Positions 36,687 through 44,916 of a stretch of 64,000 bases of DNA are shown here, piece after piece. Made by a program: the position numbers and the translations under genes. The notes under the pieces were generated by a model that did no database searches, was not told the origin of the DNA, and worked only from the letters and a program-made list of their open reading frames with translations. Source of the stretch: Enterobacteriaceae bacterium RIT714 (GTDB lineage Bacteria; Pseudomonadota; Gammaproteobacteria; Enterobacterales; Enterobacteriaceae); the NCBI GenBank assembly GCA_009668015.1, contig WJYB01000001.1, positions 558,001-622,000 on the forward strand. Reading direction: 5' to 3'. Positions within the stretch are counted from its first letter, which is position 1. The number at the start of each line of letters is the position of its first letter.

Positions 36687-37022
36687 TCAGGCCAGTACCA
36701 GGCGCCTGAACAGAAGCTGCTGTATATCCTGACGTTGCGACAGTATGGCGTGCGCCGTGATTATCGAATTTTCGATTGAATACAATACCCGGTAGCCATC
36801 CTGGGTATTAAATTCGCGATACTTTGCGCACCCGATCTTTAGCAACTCAGGGCAGATCTGAGCACCCAAAGGAAACTGACCGACCGTATTTTCAAACTGC
36901 TCCAGAATGCCTGCGATGACGGGGCGTGGCTCGACATCAATGCGTCTCAAAAAAATGACAATATCATCAATGCAATATTTTACCGTCCGCGTGTACTCGA
37001 AAACGCTCTGACTGTTGTCCAT
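36687..37022 (-). CDS. Type II toxin, RelE/ParE superfamily
   Basis: This 111-residue protein has the RelE/ParE pattern: an N-terminal helical pair, then GCAKYREFNTQDGYRVLYSI and a C-terminal TAHAILSQRQDIQQLLFRRL. RelE-type members cleave mRNA on the ribosome; ParE-type members poison gyrase. Sequence alone does not decide here. It lies 27 bases after the antitoxin gene and converges on the ArsR-type gene, with only five bases between stops. Confidence 0.75.
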   Translation of the reverse strand: MDNSQSVFEYTRTVKYCIDDIVIFLRRIDVEPRPVIAGILEQFENTVGQFPLGAQICPELLKIGCAKYREFNTQDGYRVLYSIENSIITAHAILSQRQDIQQLLFRRLVLA

Positions 37023-37049
37023 TACCTGTCCCTAATCCGTTACTCGGGT

Positions 37050-37283
37050 TCAGTCGTCGAGACCGTCCAGCAGCTGATCTTTGGAAAAAACCTTTCCTTC
37101 TGCTTTGTCTTTTTCAGATAACGTCAGCAGCTTAAGAAGCGCAATGGCTTTTTCCCGTTCCTGCTGCTGCTCATAAGATTCAATAACATAGGCAGGTACA
37201 CCATTTTGCGTCACCAGAATGGGTTCCGAAAGATCCAGCGTTGCCGCATTTTTCTTCACAAAACTGATCGTTTCGACTTTCAT
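37050..37283 (-). CDS. Type II antitoxin, Phd/YefM-like
   Basis: This 77-residue protein ([20 protein letters not shown], then [20 protein letters not shown]) has the Phd/YefM N-terminal DNA-binding fold and an acidic C-terminal toxin-binding tail ending LLDGLDD. I chose the start at 37283 because it matches the fold. An upstream ATG at 37337 would add 18 residues overlapping the operator. It is the first gene of the pair, as usual for autoregulated modules. Confidence 0.8.
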   Translation of the reverse strand: MKVETISFVKKNAATLDLSEPILVTQNGVPAYVIESYEQQQEREKAIALLKLLTLSEKDKAEGKVFSKDQLLDGLDD

Positions 37284-37311
37284 GGTCCGTCCTTGCGCAT
37301 CAAAGAAGCTT

Positions 37312-37328
37312 AAATATAGACCATATTT
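37312..37328. promoter_or_regulatory. Likely operator of the toxin-antitoxin pair
   Basis: AAATAT-AGACC-ATATTT is a perfect inverted repeat 29 bases upstream of the antitoxin start. On the minus strand the motif GGTCTATATTT is preceded by a second copy, GGTCTAAATAT, suggesting two adjacent sites overlapping the -10 region. Confidence 0.6.
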
Positions 37329-37440
37329 AGACCGCATTCAATTGACGCTATAGCAGGATACGTCGATATTAAGAATGGCGTTGGAAGCAGCCTCGCAGAC
37401 CGGAAAAATGCCTGCGGCGGTAGTGGATAACGGGGAATTG

Positions 37441-37474
37441 TAGGCCGGGCAAGCGCAGCCGCCACCCGGCATAA
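37441..37474. repeat. REP-like palindromic element before pptA
   Basis: GCCGGG (37444-37449) and CCCGGC (37465-37470) enclose CAAGCGCAGCCGCCA. The flanking TAGGCCGGGC...CCACCCGGCATAAA is the common enterobacterial REP style. It lies just downstream of pptA. Confidence 0.7.
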
Positions 37475-37477
37475 ATC

Positions 37478-37708
37478 TTACATCGAATACCCAGGCTTCT
37501 TAATCAGCTCATCCAGCTTCGGTCCGATTTCCGTGTCCCAGACCTGCGCTTTCCAGTCTTCCTGTTGCACCTGATTGAGGGCAACCGACACCGAGCTGTC
37601 CTTACTGTTGAAGTGACGGATGATCACCTCGGCGATATCCGCCGCCAGTGCGGTTTTTTGTTCATCGTTCAGATCGCGGGGAAAACACTTTATATCAACG
37701 TGTGGCAT
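37478..37708 (-). CDS. pptA: 4-oxalocrotonate tautomerase family enzyme PptA
   Basis: This 76-residue tautomerase has the catalytic N-terminal proline exposed after Met removal ([13 protein letters not shown]). It acts on phenylpyruvate-like enols in E. coli. The start at 37708 is required by the Pro-1 mechanism. Longer frames starting at 37738 would abolish it. It ends IKKPGYSM, as in the E. coli homolog. Confidence 0.95.
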   Translation of the reverse strand: MPHVDIKCFPRDLNDEQKTALAADIAEVIIRHFNSKDSSVSVALNQVQQEDWKAQVWDTEIGPKLDELIKKPGYSM

Positions 37709-37742
37709 TGCAGGCTCCTGTTGTTGTGAGCGTTTCAACTTA

Positions 37743-38360
37743 TCAGATAATTTCGTTTGCCTTTAACACCTTGTGCAGTTCTGGCCGCTGACAGACAGAA
37801 TCTGCGATAGCGGTAATACGCGGCGTGTTGGCGGCAAACCAGTCACGGCCCGGCCCCCAGGTGCGCATCACCGCAAGATAGACGTCAATCAGCGTGAGCT
37901 GCTCGCCAAAGGCATACGGCGTGGCTTTAAGATGGTTATCCAGCCACAGCCAGAGCGACTTGCGATAGTCGAGACAATTCTCGCGCAGCTGTTCCGCAGC
38001 GTCCGGTGTCCAGCGTTCCGGGTAATCAGCATAGGTAAAAGTGGGATACACATTGGCAACCAGCCAGATCAGCAAACGCTGGAACTGCGCTCTGTCGGCA
38101 TCACCGACGGGCGGCGCGAGATGCGGACAACGATCGAGAACCATCAGCGCTATCGCTGCGGTTTCGGTCATGATCGCTCCGTTTTCCAGCTCAAGCGTGG
38201 GCACCTGACACAGCGGATTGCGTTTTTCCAGCAGCTCTCGCTGCGGGCCGGGAGTATCAAACCCGTCCACATTCACGAAACGATAAGGAATATCCGCCAG
38301 GGTCAGCATCACTTCGCTGATGGCCGATCCCCAGCCGGGTACGCCATAGAGGTTAATCAT
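37743..38360 (-). CDS. yncG: Glutathione S-transferase-like protein YncG
   Basis: This 205-residue protein has an N-terminal thioredoxin-like domain ([20 protein letters not shown], conserved [25 protein letters not shown]) and a helical C-terminal domain with [19 protein letters not shown]. It aligns end to end with E. coli YncG. The substrate is unknown. It lies 34 bases upstream of pptA, possibly in one transcript. Confidence 0.93.
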   Translation of the reverse strand: MINLYGVPGWGSAISEVMLTLADIPYRFVNVDGFDTPGPQRELLEKRNPLCQVPTLELENGAIMTETAAIALMVLDRCPHLAPPVGDADRAQFQRLLIWLVANVYPTFTYADYPERWTPDAAEQLRENCLDYRKSLWLWLDNHLKATPYAFGEQLTLIDVYLAVMRTWGPGRDWFAANTPRITAIADSVCQRPELHKVLKANEII

Positions 38361-38412
38361 GCAGCCTCCGCAGAAGGGAAACTGTCAGTGTAGAACACCC
38401 TAAATCGGTTAT

Positions 38413-39300
38413 CTAATAGGTTATCCCTGGCGGGTTAACCTCCGAGCGCTCTACCCCTTCGCCCTGTTCTCCCCAGCGCGCCAGCACGTTCTGATACTCC
38501 CCACGCTGAATCGCCCCATCCAGCGCGGCCTGCAGGGCATACACCAGCTCGTTGCCCTTTTTGGTGGTCGTTGCGACATAAGCCTTTTTCGGTCCTAAGC
38601 CGACCACACGAGTTTTACCCGTCAGCGCCTCTTTATAGGCCGATACCGACTGCGGGCCAAAGAACACATCCGCGCGGCCAGACTGAATATACAAATTGCC
38701 GGACGCATCGTCGGTGAGATAAACCGGCAGCGCAGGCTCGCGGCCCGCTTTTTTGTTCTCCTCGTTCCAGCCCAGCAGGATCCGCTCCTGATTAGTCCCG
38801 GAACCGACTATCACTTTTTTGCCGGACAAATCTTCCGCACCTTTGATCGACTGCACATCGCTGGTCGATTTCACCGAAAACGCCAGCGAATCGACACGAT
38901 AGGTGGCAAAATCAAACTTCTCTTTGCGCTGTTCGGTCACCGCAATGTTCACCAGCGCCACGTCGTAGCGCCCGGAGCTGATCCCCAGCGGCCAGTCTTC
39001 CCACGCTGTCGGCACCAGTTTGAGCTTTAACCCCAGGCTGCCCGCCAGCAGGCGGGCAATATCCGGATCGCTCCCGATGCGGGTACGGTTATCGCTGGCC
39101 AGGAGCGCCAGCGGTGGTGAATTCAGCGCAGAAATGGCCACCGTCAACGTGCCCGGCTCGACAAATTTATAGCCCTGCGGGATCTTCGCGATCGCTGCCC
39201 GATCCGCCGTGACCGGCAGCGGCTGTTCATTAGCGTGTAAATCAATGCTGGCATGACTCACCGACACAACGCCCAGTAACGCCAGAAATCCATATTTCAT
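38413..39300 (-). CDS. Periplasmic amino acid-type binding protein, second of the operon
   Basis: This 295-residue family 3 (polar amino acid/cystine) binding protein is the last gene of the eight-gene operon. It has an N-terminal hydrophobic signal. The body contains VAISALNSPPLALLASDNRT, LKLVPTAWEDWPLGISSGRY, RKEKFDFATYRVDSLAFSVK and SGTNQERILLGWNEENKK. It is a clear paralog of the binding protein encoded at 41516 and may widen the ligand range of a single permease/ATPase set. AGGAGAG precedes the ATG. Confidence 0.88.
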   Translation of the reverse strand: MKYGFLALLGVVSVSHASIDLHANEQPLPVTADRAAIAKIPQGYKFVEPGTLTVAISALNSPPLALLASDNRTRIGSDPDIARLLAGSLGLKLKLVPTAWEDWPLGISSGRYDVALVNIAVTEQRKEKFDFATYRVDSLAFSVKSTSDVQSIKGAEDLSGKKVIVGSGTNQERILLGWNEENKKAGREPALPVYLTDDASGNLYIQSGRADVFFGPQSVSAYKEALTGKTRVVGLGPKKAYVATTTKKGNELVYALQAALDGAIQRGEYQNVLARWGEQGEGVERSEVNPPGITY

Positions 39301-39309
39301 CTTCTCTCC

Positions 39310-40083
39310 TCACAGCACTTTTGACAGGAACTGGCGCGTTCGGGCGTGCGCCGGACGGTTCAATACTTCGTCGCTGCTGCCCTGTTCCACGATTTTGCCA
39401 TCGACCATAAACACCACCTGATCGGCGACTTCGCGGGCGAAACCAATCTCATGTGTGACCACCACCAGCGTGGTCCCGGAGCGGGCCAGCTTTTTGATCA
39501 CATCCAGCACCTCGCCCACCAGTTCAGGATCCAGTGCCGACGTTGGCTCATCAAACAGCATCACGCGCGGTCGCAGCGCCAGAGCGCGGGCAATGGCGAT
39601 GCGCTGCTGTTGTCCGCCGGATAAATGGCGGGACCACGCATCGGCTTTATCGCGCAGCCCGACGACATCCAGCAGACCGTACGCCCGCTCCACGGCGGCT
39701 TTACGGCTCAGCTGTTTATGGGCGATCGGTGCTTCAATCAGGTTCTCCAGCACCGTGAGATGCGGGAACAGATTAAAGTTCTGAAACACGTACCCGACGT
39801 TCACGCGCTGTTTCAGGATCTCTTTTTCTTTCAGTTCGTACAGCTTGTCGCCCTGACGCCGATAGCCAATATAGTCGCCGTCAATCTGGATAAAACCTTC
39901 ATCAACGCGCTCCAGATGGTTAATGGTCCGCAGGAGCGTCGATTTACCGGATCCCGACGGGCCGAGGATCACCGTCACCGAACCGGGGGGGATTTCCAGC
40001 GACACGTTATCGAGCGCTTTATGGCGACCAAAAAACTTGCTCACGCCGGTAATCGAAATGTGTCCTTCATGAGAGGCTGGCAT
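39310..40083 (-). CDS. Polar amino acid ABC importer ATPase (GlnQ/HisP family)
   Basis: This 257-residue ATPase has Walker A GPSGSGKST, the Q-loop segment YVFQNFNLFPHLTVLENLIE, signature LSGGQQQRIAIARAL, Walker B VMLFDEPTSALDPELVGEVL and switch VVTHEIGFAREV. It overlaps the permease gene by 17 bases and precedes the second binding-protein gene. Confidence 0.92.
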   Translation of the reverse strand: MPASHEGHISITGVSKFFGRHKALDNVSLEIPPGSVTVILGPSGSGKSTLLRTINHLERVDEGFIQIDGDYIGYRRQGDKLYELKEKEILKQRVNVGYVFQNFNLFPHLTVLENLIEAPIAHKQLSRKAAVERAYGLLDVVGLRDKADAWSRHLSGGQQQRIAIARALALRPRVMLFDEPTSALDPELVGEVLDVIKKLARSGTTLVVVTHEIGFAREVADQVVFMVDGKIVEQGSSDEVLNRPAHARTRQFLSKVL

Positions 40084-40987
40084 GGACGGGCTCCTGGGTC
40101 GTGGTGACAGTACGGGTGCGGCCTGCGGCGCGCGACTGATTTACCGCTGAGCGGCGTTCGCTGCGCGCCAGTCCGCGTTCCACAATGTGTTGAATGGCGG
40201 ACAGCACGGTGGTGATCACCAGATACCAGACCGCGCCCACCATCAGCAGCGGGATCACTTCCTGCGTGCGGTTGTAGATCATCTGGATGGTGTAAAACAG
40301 TTCCGGCATCGCCAGCACATAGACCATCGCCGTCCCCTTCGCGAGGCTGATGATCTCGTTGAATCCGGACGGCAGAATGGTGCGCAGCGCTTGCGGCAGG
40401 ATAATACGTACCGTGCGACGCCAGGCCGGCAAGCCCAGCGCGGCCGCGGCTTCGTACTGGCCGTGATCGACGCCCAAAAAGCCGCCGCGAATGATCTCGG
40501 CGGTATAGGCGCTTTGCACCAGCGTCAGACCGACGACAGCAGTAGAAAACTGCCCCAGCACATTGATGGTCTCAAAGTGCCCCCAGACGATGTGGGTAAA
40601 GGGCACGCCCAGCGAGAGCGTGTCGTACAAATACGAAAAGTTATACAGAATAATCAGCACCACAATCAGCGGCAGCGAGCGAAACAGCCAGATATAGCCA
40701 AACGCGAGGCTGCTTAACAGCCACGACGAGGACAATCTCGCCAGCGCCAGCATTCCGCCAAACATCACGCTCAACACCGTGCCGATTAAGGTCAGCAGCA
40801 ACGTTTGCCCCACCCCTTCAAGGATCACCGGATCGAAGAACCAGCGGGCAAACACGCCCCACTCCCAGCGCGGATTAAAAGCCACCGACTGAATGACGAC
40901 CGCCAGCACAAACAGCGCCGCGATCGCTCCGACGGTACGCCACGGATAGCGCGCCGGGACCACTTTGATGGTTTCAACGTTGTTCAT
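40067..40987 (-). CDS. Polar amino acid ABC importer permease (His/Glu/Cys-type)
   Basis: This 306-residue inner-membrane subunit has about five to six spans, with the family motif GLTLVQSAYTAEIIRGGFLG and the coupling-loop EAAAALGLPAWRRTVRIILP. In YxeN/TcyL-like systems a single permease homodimer works with the ATPase and binding protein. It starts 9 bases after the GNAT stop. Confidence 0.92.
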   Translation of the reverse strand: MNNVETIKVVPARYPWRTVGAIAALFVLAVVIQSVAFNPRWEWGVFARWFFDPVILEGVGQTLLLTLIGTVLSVMFGGMLALARLSSSWLLSSLAFGYIWLFRSLPLIVVLIILYNFSYLYDTLSLGVPFTHIVWGHFETINVLGQFSTAVVGLTLVQSAYTAEIIRGGFLGVDHGQYEAAAALGLPAWRRTVRIILPQALRTILPSGFNEIISLAKGTAMVYVLAMPELFYTIQMIYNRTQEVIPLLMVGAVWYLVITTVLSAIQHIVERGLARSERRSAVNQSRAAGRTRTVTTTQEPVHASLS

Positions 40988-40996
40988 CGTCGTTCC

Positions 40997-41506
40997 TCAT
41001 GCGGTTTTGCTGAACGCTTCGCGTACCAGCGTCTTGATGAAGCGCAGTCGCCCGTCAAACGGCGGCTGGCTGTACTCTTCCGGATCGCGATCCAGATCGA
41101 ACTGCGGTGCATAGCCCTGGCTCAGATACAGCTTTACCGCTTCCGGCTGACGAAAACCGGTCGTGAGGTAAATCTGGCTGTACCCCGCCAGCACGGCCCT
41201 GCGTTCCAGCTCGCGCACCACGCGGGCGGCAAGCCCTTGCTGGCGCAGCGTTTTGTCGGTCCAGATACGTTTGATTTCGGCGGTTTGCGCATCGAAGGGC
41301 TTATACGCGCCGGTGGCAATGATTTCTCCGTCGCGCTCCAGCACAATAAACAGCCCCTGCGGCGGCAAATACCACTCGGTCAGTTCAATTTCAGCGTCTT
41401 TGGAAAAGTAATCGCCGTAGCGCGCCGCGTACTCGCCGAACAACCCCTCAATAATGGGCTGAAGTTCGGCGTCTTCCGGCGAAACATCACGAAAAAGTTC
41501 GCTCAC
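40997..41506 (-). CDS. GNAT-family N-acetyltransferase in the sulfur amino acid operon
   Basis: This 169-residue acetyltransferase has the acetyl-CoA loop region KTLRQQGLAARVVRELERRA, preceded by EIKRIWTDK, and a C-terminal TGFRQPEAVKLYLSQGYAP. It begins with GTG at 41506 behind an excellent AAGGAGG. In Bacillus the equivalent YxeL acetylates S-(2-succino)cysteine, and the same role is inferred here from operon content. Confidence 0.82.
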   Translation of the reverse strand: MSELFRDVSPEDAELQPIIEGLFGEYAARYGDYFSKDAEIELTEWYLPPQGLFIVLERDGEIIATGAYKPFDAQTAEIKRIWTDKTLRQQGLAARVVRELERRAVLAGYSQIYLTTGFRQPEAVKLYLSQGYAPQFDLDRDPEEYSQPPFDGRLRFIKTLVREAFSKTA

Positions 41507-41515
41507 AGGACCTCC

Positions 41516-42448
41516 TTAGTCGCCCAGTCCGGCCGGGTTCACTTCTGAATTCGGAATACGCTCGACGCCTTCACCCCAGCGGTTCAGCACTTTGTCGTAA
41601 TCACCATTTTTGATTACACCGTTCAGCGCGGTTTGCACCGGCTCCACCAGGCCGCTGCCTTTTTTCAGCGTCACGGCGATGTGCGCCGCTTTCGGCCAGC
41701 CGCCGTCCACGCTACCGACCAGCCTGGTTTTGCCCGTTAGCGCGGCTTTCCATGCGCCAATCACATTCGGTCCGAAGAACGCATCAGCCCGCCCGGACTG
41801 CAGCGCCAGGGTTTGGGCGGCGTCATCTTTGGTGTAAACCGGGGTAAAGGGCTTGAGGCCTTTTTTGAGGTTTTCGGCGTTCCACGCCAGCAAAATCGCC
41901 TCTTGATTAGTGCCCGACCCGACGATAATGCGCAGCCCGGCAATGTCTTCGGCCTTCTCAAGGGTTTTGATTGAGCTGGTCGATTTCACGTAAAAGCCGA
42001 GGGAATCTTTGCGATAGGTCGCGAAATCAAACTTCTCTTTGCGCTCTTTGGTGACGGTGATGTTGCTGATCGCCGCATCATACTTGCCGGAGGCGACGCC
42101 CAGCGGCCAGTCTTCCCAGGAGGTCGGCACCACGTTCAGCTCCAGCCCGAGGCTGTCGGCCACCAGGCGTGCGACGTCCACTTCACTGCCGAGCAGAGTT
42201 TTGTTGTCATCGGAGAATACGGTGAGCGGCGGCTGATTCAGCCCGGCCACGGCGACGGTAAATTTCCCCGGAACCGCGAAGCGATAATCCTTCGGCAATT
42301 GCGCCACCGCGTCGCCATTTTTAGCGGTATTGATCGGCTTTTTATTGGCCTCGACGCTCACGCCGGTGCCGTTAATATTGACATTCTCTGCCCAGACGGC
42401 AGGGGTAAAGGCCAGCGCGAGCGCCAGAATAAGCGATGTTTTCTGCAT
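41516..42448 (-). CDS. Periplasmic amino acid-type binding protein, first of the operon
   Basis: This 310-residue family 3 solute-binding protein has a signal peptide MQKTSLILALALAFTPAVWA. The body includes VAVAGLNQPPLTVFSDDNKT, LNVVPTSWEDWPLGVASGKY, RKEKFDFATYRKDSLGFYVK and SGTNQEAILLAWNAENLK. I chose the start at 42448 by the signal peptide. A frame extending to 42664 overlaps the upstream monooxygenase gene and is arginine/serine-rich noise. It works with the permease and ATPase at 39310-40987. Confidence 0.9.
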   Translation of the reverse strand: MQKTSLILALALAFTPAVWAENVNINGTGVSVEANKKPINTAKNGDAVAQLPKDYRFAVPGKFTVAVAGLNQPPLTVFSDDNKTLLGSEVDVARLVADSLGLELNVVPTSWEDWPLGVASGKYDAAISNITVTKERKEKFDFATYRKDSLGFYVKSTSSIKTLEKAEDIAGLRIIVGSGTNQEAILLAWNAENLKKGLKPFTPVYTKDDAAQTLALQSGRADAFFGPNVIGAWKAALTGKTRLVGSVDGGWPKAAHIAVTLKKGSGLVEPVQTALNGVIKNGDYDKVLNRWGEGVERIPNSEVNPAGLGD

Positions 42449-42461
42449 AGCGGTGTTCTCT

Positions 42462-43778
42462 TTATTGTTGTGTGAACTGATTTTCAGGTTCTGCCAGCCC
42501 AAGGCTGTCGCGCAGCGTAGTGCCCGGATATTCCGTGCGGAACAGGCCACGCGCCTGGAGGATAGGCACCACCTGATCGACAAAGCGCGGGAAGGTATCA
42601 GGCGTTCCGCCCTGGATGATGAATCCGTCGGCACCGTACGCGTCAAACCACTCCTGCAGACCATCGGCCACCTCTTCCGGCGTACCGGAGAAACGCGGAC
42701 GCGGTGAAGCGGCTTCCAGCGCCACCTGACGCAGGGTTAAGCGGCGCTCATGAGCGTTGCGTTTGATCTCATCGGTGGTGCTACGGAAGCTGTTCTGGCC
42801 TAAATCACCGATATCCGGGAACGGTTCGTCGAGCGGATACTGGCTAAAATCATGATGTTCGAAATAGCGCCCGAGATAATTAAGCGCATCGTGAATGGAG
42901 ACCAGCGCAGCGGTGGTTTGATATTGCTGCTCAACGTCGGCCGCGTCTTTTCCGACAATCACACTGACGCCCTGAAATATATGCAGCTGATCGGCGCGGC
43001 GACCCTTTATCTCCAGCAGATGTTTTACGTCGCGATAAAAGGCTTTGGCTTCGTCTAACGTTTCATGATGGGTAAATATGGCATCAGCATGTTTCGCCGC
43101 CAGCTTTTTACCATCATCAGACGCCCCCGCCTGAAATACAATCGGGCGTCCTTGCGGAGTCCGCCCAATATTGAGCGGACCGGCGACCTGGAAGAAATCC
43201 CCCTGATGATCCAGGGTGTGTAACTTTTCAGGATGAAAGAACTGGCCGCTCTCTTTATTACGTACAAACGCGTCTTTTTCCCAGGAATCCCACAGCCCTT
43301 TCACCACGTCGAGATACTCATCCGCAATACGATAGCGCAGGGCATGCTCCGGGTGTTTATCACGGGAAAAGTTCTTTGCCGATCCTTCCAGCGGCGACGT
43401 CACCACGTTCCAGCCTGCGCGGCCATCACTTAAATGATCGAGGCTGGCGAACTGCCGCGCAACGGTAAACGGCTCGCTGTAGGAGGTGGAAAGCGTTCCC
43501 ACCAGCCCGAGACGCGACGTGAGACTCGCCAGCGCCGATAATACGGTTAATGGCTCAAAGCGATTCAGAAAATGCGGAATTGATTTTTCATTAATATACA
43601 GACCATCGGCCACGAATAAAAAATCGAGCTTCCCCTGCTCCGCTTTTAATGCCGTCTCTTTAACGAAATCAAAATTAATACTGGCATCCGCCGTGGCCGC
43701 CGGATGACGCCACGCGGACATATTTCCGGATGCGCCATGCAATATCGTTCCCAGACGTAATTGTCGTGTTGCAGACAT
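42462..43778 (-). CDS. FMN-dependent monooxygenase, NtaA/SnaA/DszA (YxeK-like) family
   Basis: This 438-residue class C flavin monooxygenase of the luciferase superfamily is fed by an FMN reductase encoded elsewhere. Family segments are visible: [50 protein letters not shown] and [20 protein letters not shown]. In Bacillus, YxeK oxygenates N-acetyl-S-(2-succino)cysteine and releases N-acetylcysteine. Operon context supports that type of C-S cleavage. I chose the ATG at 43778 (AGAGG upstream) over the GTG two codons earlier. Confidence 0.88.
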   Translation of the reverse strand: MSATRQLRLGTILHGASGNMSAWRHPAATADASINFDFVKETALKAEQGKLDFLFVADGLYINEKSIPHFLNRFEPLTVLSALASLTSRLGLVGTLSTSYSEPFTVARQFASLDHLSDGRAGWNVVTSPLEGSAKNFSRDKHPEHALRYRIADEYLDVVKGLWDSWEKDAFVRNKESGQFFHPEKLHTLDHQGDFFQVAGPLNIGRTPQGRPIVFQAGASDDGKKLAAKHADAIFTHHETLDEAKAFYRDVKHLLEIKGRRADQLHIFQGVSVIVGKDAADVEQQYQTTAALVSIHDALNYLGRYFEHHDFSQYPLDEPFPDIGDLGQNSFRSTTDEIKRNAHERRLTLRQVALEAASPRPRFSGTPEEVADGLQEWFDAYGADGFIIQGGTPDTFPRFVDQVVPILQARGLFRTEYPGTTLRDSLGLAEPENQFTQQ

Positions 43779-43794
43779 ATTCACCTCTTAATGG

Positions 43795-44916
43795 TTAAAT
43801 TTGTTGTAATGCTTTTTCTGCAAGCTGTGAGAAATAGTGCGCCGCGGGTTCGATTAAGGCTTCATCAGGATTAAACGCCGGATGATGCAGACCGAAGGGG
43901 CTGGCGCTGCCGATGCTGACAAACGCGCCAGGAATATGCTGCAGATAGACGGCAAAATCCTCGCCCCCCATATGTAACTCTGCGTGCTGCGTTTCGTAGC
44001 CCGTTTCCCGCGCGACCGAGGTGGCGAAATCCGCCCAGCGCTCGTCGTTGACCAGCGCCGTCGGACCGGCGTACCAGGTGATATCAATCTGCGCATTAAA
44101 GGCGCTGGCAAAACCGGCGGCGATCTCTCCCACCCGCGCTTTCACGTTCTGCTGCACTTCGCTACGGTGGGTACGCAGCGTGCCTTCCAGCTCTACGCTT
44201 TCCGGCAGGACGTTCCAGGTATTTCCGCCTTCAATGCGCGTGACGCTTAATACCACCGAATCCAGCGTATTGACGTTGCGGCTGGCGACGCTTTGCAGGG
44301 CCGTCACGAGCTGGCTGGCGAGTACAATGGCGTCAGACCCCTCATGCGGACGCGCGGCATGCGCCCCTTTGCCGGTGACCCTGATAACAAACCTGTCGAC
44401 ATTGGCGTAAAACGGGCCGCCGCGCGTGGCGAACGACCCCACCGGAAGACCCGGCTCATTGTGCATGCCAAAAATGGCGCTGACGTCGTGCAACGCCCCG
44501 GCCCGAACCAGGCTTTTGGCGCCGCCAAAATTCTCTTCGGCAGGCTGGAACAGAATGCGCACCCGGCCCGGCAGGGAAGACTCACGGGCTTTCAGCTGGA
44601 GTGCCGCGCCAAGAATCACGCTGGTGTGTACGTCATGACCGCAGGCATGCATGACGCCCGGGTTTTGCGAAGTGAATTCCACCCCGCTGCGCTCTTCGAT
44701 AGGCAGAGCATCAATGTCCGCGCGCAAGGCAATGCGTTTGTTGCCCGAGCCAATTTCAGCCACAACGCCGGTTTGAATGTCATAAGGCAGGACTGCGATC
44801 CCGGCAGCGGAAAGCCACTGGCGCAGACGGGCAGTCGTCTCGACCTCCTGTCCCGACAGCTCCGGATGGCGATGCAGTTCGCGGCGCCAGTCGATGAGTT
44901 GTTGTCCGAGGCTCAT
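43795..44916 (-). CDS. M20D-family amidohydrolase (N-acyl amino acid deacylase, YxeP-like)
   Basis: This 373-residue metalloenzyme has the M20D pattern: HRHPELSGQEVET, ALRADIDALPI, MHACGHDVHTSVILGAALQL, a glutamate pair in FQPAEENFGGAKSLV, a histidine in FGMHNEPGLPVG and a final MGGEDFAVYLQ. Relatives hydrolyse hippurate, N-acetyl-diaminopimelate, indole-3-acetyl amino acids and, for YxeP, N-acetylcysteine. Its four-base overlap with the oxidoreductase gene supports one transcript. Confidence 0.9.
   Translation of the reverse strand: MSLGQQLIDWRRELHRHPELSGQEVETTARLRQWLSAAGIAVLPYDIQTGVVAEIGSGNKRIALRADIDALPIEERSGVEFTSQNPGVMHACGHDVHTSVILGAALQLKARESSLPGRVRILFQPAEENFGGAKSLVRAGALHDVSAIFGMHNEPGLPVGSFATRGGPFYANVDRFVIRVTGKGAHAARPHEGSDAIVLASQLVTALQSVASRNVNTLDSVVLSVTRIEGGNTWNVLPESVELEGTLRTHRSEVQQNVKARVGEIAAGFASAFNAQIDITWYAGPTALVNDERWADFATSVARETGYETQHAELHMGGEDFAVYLQHIPGAFVSIGSASPFGLHHPAFNPDEALIEPAAHYFSQLAEKALQQI

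Noticed and set aside
42449-42664. 72-codon N-terminal extension of the binding protein at 41516
   Set aside because: It overlaps the upstream monooxygenase gene and would bury a clear signal peptide that starts at 42448.
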